From: CAYFJO01 sp964343305
GTDB lineage: Bacteria > Planctomycetota > Planctomycetia > Pirellulales > Pirellulaceae
Assembly (NCBI GenBank): GCA_964343305.1
Contig: CAYFJO010000362.1
Coordinates: 1-11,115, forward strand
Length of the DNA stretch: 11,115 nt
Reading direction: 5' to 3'
Positions within the stretch are counted from its first letter, which is position 1. The number at the start of each line of letters is the position of its first letter. Shown here one piece after another: positions 7,078 through 11,115 of the stretch. The position numbers and the translations under genes are program-made. Under the pieces are notes generated by a model. That model was not told the DNA's origin. It did not search any database and saw nothing but the letters and a program-made list of their open reading frames with translations.

Positions 7078-7374
7078 TCATCGCTCCGCTCTAATTCGTT
7101 GGAAGCAAGTCGTGTGCCGTTCGCTTTTAGGTAGCCTCGGCACACGGTTGCGTGCGATTTCGCACATCTCATCGGGTTTCTTCGCGCGCTCTGGCCAACG
7201 TTTTCGATACAGTTGTTGCCAATGAGTCTGACACAAACAAAGTCCAGACACATGAACCCAAACGTTGAACGACTCGTTCCTGTCAGTGCTGATCCAATTG
7301 GATGCAAAGCCGCGATTGGTAGCATCGTGACAAAGAGCGAATCGTTGGCCACCGTTCTTCGCGCGCATGTTCAC
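7078..7374 (-). CDS. Small Cys/Trp-rich hypothetical protein, possibly coupled to the THUMP gene
   Basis: This 98-codon frame begins with GTG at 7374, with a second possible start, ATG, at 7368. An in-frame TGA lies just upstream of the GTG. The stop at 7078-7080 ends one base before the THUMP start codon, and the THUMP Shine-Dalgarno lies within its last codons, an arrangement typical of translational coupling. The product is basic and rich in Cys and Trp (for example ALCHDATN, FNVWVHVSGLCLCQTHWQQ). I recognise no family. Codon third positions show little bias, so coding status is uncertain. The coupled position is the best argument in favour. Confidence 0.4.
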   Translation of the reverse strand: MNMRAKNGGQRFALCHDATNRGFASNWISTDRNESFNVWVHVSGLCLCQTHWQQLYRKRWPERAKKPDEMCEIARNRVPRLPKSERHTTCFQRIRAER

Positions 7375-7562
7375 TCAGGCATGGCGACTGGGCCTCTGGT
7401 TCATACGTCGGAACGGCAGCGTCGAGATGATCTTGAACTCCTACGGATCTAAATCACCTTGCGCGATTTTGAACCATATTGAAGCCGCCGGGTTCATTTC
7501 AATGGTTTTCGCTTTTTGCCTAGCACGAGCGGTTTCAGAACTGCGATGCCACCGGGTAAACA

Positions 7563-7583
7563 CCGCTTGCATGAAGCAAGCGG
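7563..7583. repeat. Perfect 8-bp stem hairpin
   Basis: CCGCTTGC and GCAAGCGG form a perfect stem around the loop ATGAA. No T-run follows on either strand, so it is not a standard intrinsic terminator. It may be a dispersed intergenic palindrome. Confidence 0.6.
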
Positions 7584-7689
7584 CATTGACTCAGAGTCGC
7601 GCAAGGTCATTTAGTCCTGCGGCCGACTTCTTCAACAAGACCTGGCCAGTCTTTCTGCGTTCCGCTGATCCGCAATCACGGCTGGCACG

Positions 7690-7711
7690 AAGTTGCGGGT
7701 TTACGCAACTT
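7690..7711. repeat. Perfect 8-bp stem hairpin, weak terminator-like
   Basis: AAGTTGCG and CGCAACTT pair around a six-base loop (GGTTTA). Only one more T follows on the plus strand before AG, so termination would be weak at best. Confidence 0.55.
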
Positions 7712-7767
7712 TAGCAGATCAAGGGCCAATTCGCCTATGATCTGGATTGGTCCAACGTTTGCAAGAA

Positions 7768-7798
7768 GTAAGAGGACGGATTGGAAATCCATCCTACG
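7768..7798. repeat. Short copy of the hypF-type palindrome, upstream of the collar gene
   Basis: AGGACGGATT and AATCCATCCT form 10-base arms with one mismatch, separated by a few bases, and end in CCTACG as the hypF copies do. The GGACGGATT core is identical to the hypF elements. It lies about 50 bp before the collar-protein start codon. In the frame that leads into that gene it would read RGRIGNPSYER, close to the hypF insert peptides (GRIS, PSYE). Confidence 0.65.
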
Positions 7799-7835
7799 AG
7801 CGAAGTAATCCGTGCACTCACCTAAACTCTAAATT

Positions 7836-7840
7836 GGGAG
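7836..7840 (+). promoter_or_regulatory. Ribosome binding site deciding the collar-protein start
   Basis: GGGAG lies 8 bases before ATG 7849. The frame stays open to 7747, but this site and the signal peptide that follows show that the downstream ATG is the true start. Confidence 0.65.
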
Positions 7841-7848
7841 TCCCCACA

Positions 7849-9543
7849 ATGCATTTTTCGAAAATCATGGCTCGATTGTTAACCGTTCTGTTTTTCTTTG
7901 GGTTGACTGCGGAAGCCATTGGCCAATACAAAACGGACGACCTTGTTGTGGTCACAAAGGACATGGATTTGCAACTCTCGGGAAAGGCCGTGACGCAAGT
8001 GGAGCGCGGTGATGTGCTCAAGGTCGAGAGCGTCAAGGGGAGTTGGCTGTGGGTGCGAAAGGGAAAGCCCGGTTGGATTCATGTGAAGAATGTCATGTCG
8101 GGGGAGCTTCAAGGAACATGGATCGTGGAGTCCGCCAATCAAGCCGGTAAACCGACCGACGAACCTGTCGGCGACAAAGTCGTTTTCGCCGGCTTAACGA
8201 TGTCGATTGAGCCAAAGGTTAAGAAAGCGCCACCGACAATGACGGTTAGTCTTGATCGCTCCAAGTCGCCCAAGCAAATGGAACTGGTTTATACCCACGA
8301 CGAAGAGACGCACACTGTTAAAGGAACATATTCTGTCAAAGATGAGACGTTGCGACTCTGTCTGTCGCCGCCGAACACGCCTCGTCCCACGGGGATAGAG
8401 AGCGAAGCCGATACCAAGCAGGTTTCGCTTGTGCTCAAGCCGGAAGAAGCCGCTACGGAACCGCCGAAATTCGTTTCATCCGAACCGCTGCTTGGGGAAA
8501 TTCGTATCGCAGCGTTTACCTTTGCACCGCGTGGTTGGGCGCAATGTGATGGTCAGCTCTTACAGATCGAAGAACATCAAGCTCTCTTTTCCCTTCTGGG
8601 TACAACTTACGGTGGCGATGGCCGCACGACCTTTGGACTTCCCGATCTGCGCGGGCGAGTTCCAATCCACGCCGGCAAAGTTTCAGACCTCATCAAAGTG
8701 ACGCAGGGCCTGAAAATCGGCGGGGTCAAAGCAAAGCCGGCTGACGACGGCAAGGGCGCGGCAACTCGACCCTATCAGGGACTGCGTTACGTGATCGCGC
8801 TAAAAGGGTTGTTCCCATCTCGCACCGAGCCCAACGACGTTGGCCGATTCGTTGGCGAAATTCGCATGTTTGCAGGCACGTTTGCCCCCGTTGGTTGGGC
8901 ATTTTGCGACGGTCAGCAAGTGGCAATCGCCGAAAACAAATCCCTCTTCGCCGCCATCGGCAAAACTTATGGTGGCGATGAGACCGATTTTTCCCTTCCC
9001 GACTTGCGCGGCCGAGTTCCCGTGCATGCCGGAAGCGGACCTGGGCTGGCCCCTGTCAAGCAAGGTGAAACAGGCGGAGGGAAAGAGGTCGCGAAGGCCA
9101 CCGATGTTGAAAAGTCGATTAGCACTCGCGCGACTCTCGGAATTCGCTATCTGATTGCACTTGAGGGAGTCGACCCGGCGCGAAAGGGACTGGAATCGTT
9201 TATCGGCGAGGTTCGCATCCTCGCTGGTGAATCAACTCCGCGCGGGTGGTCGTCTTGCGACGGGCAGATTCTGTCGATCTCCCAGCACACCGCCCTCTTC
9301 TCTCTGGTCGGCACGATTTATGGTGGAGATGGCCGAACCACACTTGGCCTGCCCTCGCTACGCGGACGGACTCCCGTCCATGCTGGAGTCGGCCCAGGAC
9401 TCGCGGAAGTCAGGCAGGGCCAGAGAGGTGGTGGAAGCCCCGCCACCCAAGCCACGGATTCTGATGACGCGATTCAAACGCAACCCTATTTGGGAGTTCG
9501 TTACATCATCTCGATGTGGGGAATCTATCCGTCGCGCAGCTAA
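7849..9543 (+). CDS. Secreted protein with SH3-like, TIGR03067-like and three tail-collar domains
   Basis: The 564-residue product starts with a signal peptide (KIMARLLTVLFFFGLTAEA, cleavage near 23-25). Residues about 27-88 look like a bacterial SH3-type domain (DLVVVTKDMDLQL...GDVLKVESVKGSWLWVRKG..GWIH). Residues about 90-200 begin LQGTWIVESANQAGK and resemble TIGR03067, a domain common in planctomycetes. Three phage tail-collar repeats (Pfam Collar, as in microcystin-dependent MdpB proteins) follow, from about 215, 332 and 449. Each contains a GE[IV]R..A......P.GW..CDGQ motif, an LF...G..YGGD segment and LP.LRGR.P.HAG. The third ends ALFSLVGTIYGGDGRTT before LPSLRGR. No phage or injection-system genes lie nearby, so a cell-surface or extracellular adhesion role is more likely than a virion part; this is inference. 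Confidence 0.88.
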   Translation: MHFSKIMARLLTVLFFFGLTAEAIGQYKTDDLVVVTKDMDLQLSGKAVTQVERGDVLKVESVKGSWLWVRKGKPGWIHVKNVMSGELQGTWIVESANQAGKPTDEPVGDKVVFAGLTMSIEPKVKKAPPTMTVSLDRSKSPKQMELVYTHDEETHTVKGTYSVKDETLRLCLSPPNTPRPTGIESEADTKQVSLVLKPEEAATEPPKFVSSEPLLGEIRIAAFTFAPRGWAQCDGQLLQIEEHQALFSLLGTTYGGDGRTTFGLPDLRGRVPIHAGKVSDLIKVTQGLKIGGVKAKPADDGKGAATRPYQGLRYVIALKGLFPSRTEPNDVGRFVGEIRMFAGTFAPVGWAFCDGQQVAIAENKSLFAAIGKTYGGDETDFSLPDLRGRVPVHAGSGPGLAPVKQGETGGGKEVAKATDVEKSISTRATLGIRYLIALEGVDPARKGLESFIGEVRILAGESTPRGWSSCDGQILSISQHTALFSLVGTIYGGDGRTTLGLPSLRGRTPVHAGVGPGLAEVRQGQRGGGSPATQATDSDDAIQTQPYLGVRYIISMWGIYPSRS

Positions 9544-9579
9544 CGTAGCGCGATTACAAGCGACCCTGAGTTCGAGTCT

Positions 9580-9601
9580 TGCGCAGAAACATCAGTGCGC
9601 A
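9580..9601. repeat. TGCGCA inverted pair after the collar gene
   Basis: Two copies of the self-complementary hexamer TGCGCA (9580-9585 and 9596-9601) are separated by 10 bases, 36 bases after the collar-gene stop. They can form a short stem, but no T-run follows. A possible weak transcription end. Confidence 0.3.
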
Positions 9602-9612
9602 GATTTGTAGGA

Positions 9613-9648
9613 TGCGTTTTCGATTCCTTTCGGTGCGCAAAAACGCAC
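9613..9648. repeat. Alternative-pairing hairpins in the collar-dnaJ intergenic region
   Basis: GTGCG and CGCAC pair around CAAAAA (9633-9648). Alternatively, TGCGTTTT beginning at 9613 can pair with AAAACGCA ending at 9647. The block is preceded by TGTAGGA, similar to the ends of the GTAGGACGG palindromes, so it may be another dispersed element. The rest of the 9544-9778 gap shows no gene, no CIRCE heat-shock operator and no clear promoter for dnaJ. Confidence 0.5.
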
Positions 9649-9778
9649 ATCGATGGGCAATGTCGCACGCCGAGATGCCGCCACGTTCCGTCTCGTGAAC
9701 AAGTTGCCCTTCAACGGTAAAGTGGCATGTGAGTTGCTGCTGACGCTGATCAAATCAATATGCGACCGGACTCACGAA

Positions 9779-10918
9779 ATGGCGACAAAGCAACGTGATT
9801 ATTACGATGTGCTTGGTGTACCGCGCGATGCCGACAAGAAGGCCATCCAACAAGCGTATCACAAGTTGGCTGTTCGATATCACCCGGACCAATGCAAAGA
9901 GCCTGGGGCCACCGAGAAGTTCAAGGAGATCGCCGAGGCGTACGCCATCCTGTCCGATCCCGAAAAACGTCAGTTGTACGACAGACATGGTTTTTCCGGT
10001 GTCTCCCATTTCACACCAGAAGATCTGTTCGGCGGACTCGATCTTGGCGGCATCTTTGGCGATCGAGGGTTTGGGTTTGGCGATGTTTTTGGGCGTCGCC
10101 GGCCCGCGGGACCGCAAAAGGGAGCGAACATCCAAGTGCGACTCGATGTTTCGCTTGAACGCGTGTTCAGCGGTGGCGAGGAAAAGGTACATCTCCGGCG
10201 GCCGGAACAGTGCTCGGCATGTGAAGGAAGCGGCGCGAAGGCGGGCACTGAGCCACGCACGTGTGATGCGTGCAACGGAACAGGCCAGCATGTCACGCAG
10301 CGCAATGATCGTGGTGTGAGGTTTCAGCAGATTACGACTTGCACGTCATGCCGTGGTCGCGGGCACTTGATCGACGATCCATGTCCCGACTGTCACGGCA
10401 CGGGGCAAGTGCATCGCGAAGAGACGCTCGGCGTGAAAATCCCGCCGGGAATCAGCGATGGACAGGCGTTGCGAATTCCAGGTCGAGGGCATCCAAGCGC
10501 CGCACCGAAAGGCCCGCCAGGCGATCTGCTCGTCGTGGTCGTGAGCAAACCAGATCTTCGTTTCGAGCGGCGTGGGCCGCATCTCTGGCGTGTGGAAACG
10601 ATCGAAGTGCCCGATGCGGTTCTTGGAACGAAGATCGACGTGCCAACGCTCGATGGCCAAGCGACGGTGACTGTACCGCCCGGAACGCAACCAGAATCGG
10701 TGATGCGTTTGCACGACAAGGGTCTACCAGTTCCAGGAATGCAACAGCGCGGCCACCTCTACATCACGATCCGTGTCCACGTGCCGAAAACACTGAATGA
10801 CGAACAGCGTCGATTGTACGAGCAGCTGAAAGTAGCCTCTTCACAAGTTGAAACTGTATCAACTATTGAAAGCAGCTCGGCGAATTCTCCCGGATGCTTA
10901 AAGCATCCGGGAAAATGA
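9779..10918 (+). CDS. dnaJ: Class A (type I) DnaJ co-chaperone
   Basis: DnaJ stimulates DnaK ATPase and delivers unfolded substrates in the cytoplasm. The 379-residue product has an N-terminal J domain (DYYDVLGVPRDA, HPD at 35-37), a short Gly/Phe region (about 74-115, LFGGLDLGGIFGDRGFGFGDVFG), and a zinc domain with four CxxCxGxG repeats (C145/C148, C162/C165, C188/C191, C202/C205). C-terminal substrate-binding beta domains follow (LGVKIPPGISDGQALRIPGRG and onward). The family-typical protein would end near LYEQLK. Here about 28 extra residues follow, the last ten (SPGCLKHPGK) encoded mostly by a perfect palindrome. Start ATG 9779 is chosen because it sits directly before the J domain; the open frame back to 9653 is not family-like. 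No strong Shine-Dalgarno and no dnaK or grpE neighbour are seen. It may be one of several paralogues. Confidence 0.95.
   Translation: MATKQRDYYDVLGVPRDADKKAIQQAYHKLAVRYHPDQCKEPGATEKFKEIAEAYAILSDPEKRQLYDRHGFSGVSHFTPEDLFGGLDLGGIFGDRGFGFGDVFGRRRPAGPQKGANIQVRLDVSLERVFSGGEEKVHLRRPEQCSACEGSGAKAGTEPRTCDACNGTGQHVTQRNDRGVRFQQITTCTSCRGRGHLIDDPCPDCHGTGQVHREETLGVKIPPGISDGQALRIPGRGHPSAAPKGPPGDLLVVVVSKPDLRFERRGPHLWRVETIEVPDAVLGTKIDVPTLDGQATVTVPPGTQPESVMRLHDKGLPVPGMQQRGHLYITIRVHVPKTLNDEQRRLYEQLKVASSQVETVSTIESSSANSPGCLKHPGK
10888..10912. repeat. Perfect 12-bp-arm palindrome covering the dnaJ 3' end
   Basis: The sequence from TCCCGGATGCTT through the centre A10900 to AAGCATCCGGGA is a perfect inverted repeat with 12-base arms. 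It lies inside the last ten codons of dnaJ and 15 bp from the stop of the convergent gene. It could work as a bidirectional transcription barrier, but neither side carries the T-run of an intrinsic terminator, so a dispersed palindromic element is an equal possibility. Confidence 0.75.
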
Positions 10919-10927
10919 TAGGCTGGT

Positions 10928-11115
10928 TTACACCTCGCTCAGACCGGCGAGTTCGCGTTCGATGGCATTCGTTGACAGACTCTCGAATGCGGGAAGCGTC
11001 TTCAAAGCTCTGGGCGTCGGAAACACGCGGTGTTTGCCGCGAACATCAGATTCTGTTTCGATACTTTTATCTAAACTCAGATGGCCGCTTTGGATCAACC
11101 GCAACATGGCCGAAG
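10928..11115 (-). CDS. C-terminal fragment of an unrecognised protein (5' end outside the window)
   Basis: On the minus strand one frame stays open from the window edge to TAA 10928-10930, giving 61 residues that include SAMLRLIQSGHLSLDK, GKHRVFPTPRALKTL and the C-terminal end ERELAGLSEV. The other two minus-strand frames are stopped within this stretch. The composition is ordinary for a soluble protein and no motif allows a family call. The gene converges on dnaJ with 9 bp between the stops. Its start and function cannot be judged from this piece. Confidence 0.6.
   Translation of the reverse strand, partial: SAMLRLIQSGHLSLDKSIETESDVRGKHRVFPTPRALKTLPAFESLSTNAIERELAGLSEV

Larger units (their letters stand above)
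7381..7848. other. Intergenic region with hairpins and no supported gene
   Basis: The region separates the divergent minus-strand THUMP operon and the plus-strand collar-protein gene, so promoters for both are expected, but none is convincing. It holds three inverted repeats: 7563-7583, 7690-7711 and 7768-7798. A plus-strand frame at 7367-7714 is open but runs into repeat-like DNA, has no ribosome binding site and resembles no family. Confidence 0.5.

Noticed and set aside
7077..7352. N-terminal extension of the THUMP protein to an ATG at 7352
   Set aside because: The extension has no family-like sequence, and GGAG just before ATG 7076 marks the true start. The added part overlaps the coupled small ORF in another frame.
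7367..7714. 115-codon plus-strand ORF
   Set aside because: No ribosome binding site, no recognisable family, overlap with the better-placed minus-strand ORF, and passage through two hairpins.
7747..7848. Longer start for the collar protein at 7747
   Set aside because: It would bury the signal peptide behind 34 residues and translate a palindromic repeat; GGGAG before ATG 7849 fits better.
9653..9778. Longer start for DnaJ at 9653
   Set aside because: DnaJ proteins begin only a few residues before the DYYDVLG motif, and the extension is not family-like.
9700..9778. CIRCE or other heat-shock operator for dnaJ
   Set aside because: No TTAGCACTC/GAGTGCTAA-like inverted repeat is present in the upstream region.
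10888..10912. Classical rho-independent terminator for dnaJ
   Set aside because: The stem is strong but no T-run follows on either strand, and it lies inside the coding region; kept as a palindrome only.

Overview
This window looks like a chromosomal segment of a planctomycete (Planctomycetota, probably a Pirellulales-like lineage). I infer this from moderate GC, a domain resembling the planctomycete-specific TIGR03067 family, a DUF2934 protein, loosely spaced genes with weak Shine-Dalgarno sites, and dispersed short palindromes. No rRNA, tRNA or CRISPR array was seen.

Layout. (1) 1-2134, minus strand: a large multidomain protein joining a Cas4/RecB-like Fe-S nuclease module (TM0106/COG2251 type), a DEDD-type RNase H-like exonuclease, a zinc ribbon and the start of a DDE transposase domain. 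Its reading frame stops at 59-61, just after the first catalytic Asp. The transposase continues cleanly in the -1 frame to the window edge, and a perfect X_XXY_YYZ slippery heptamer (G GGA AAA) sits at the break. (2) 2135-2741: about 600 bp with one doubtful small ORF and nothing recognisable. (3) 2742-6210, plus strand: hypE and hypF, the [NiFe]-hydrogenase cyanide-ligand synthesis pair. hypF carries two in-frame insertions of a 48-49 bp palindromic repeat at its domain boundaries, and related shorter palindromes lie at 3761-3775 and 7768-7798. (4) 7374-6229, minus strand: an apparent operon of a small Cys/Trp-rich ORF, a stand-alone THUMP-domain protein and a very lysine-rich DUF2934 protein. 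It converges on hypF with 18 bp between. (5) 7381-7848: non-coding, with several hairpins. (6) 7849-9543, plus strand: a secreted protein with an SH3-like domain, a TIGR03067-like domain and three phage tail-collar repeats. (7) 9779-10918, plus strand: a class A DnaJ whose last ten codons are mostly a perfect palindrome. (8) 10928-11115, minus strand: the C-terminal end of an unrecognised gene converging on dnaJ.

How the genes relate. HypE and HypF act together: HypF makes carbamoyl-adenylate and transfers the carbamoyl group to the C-terminal Cys of HypE, which dehydrates it to a thiocyanate. No hydrogenase structural gene or hypABCD is visible here. The other modules look functionally independent. 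The most unusual features are the nuclease-transposase fusion with a possible frameshift switch and the palindromes turned into protein sequence inside hypF and dnaJ.
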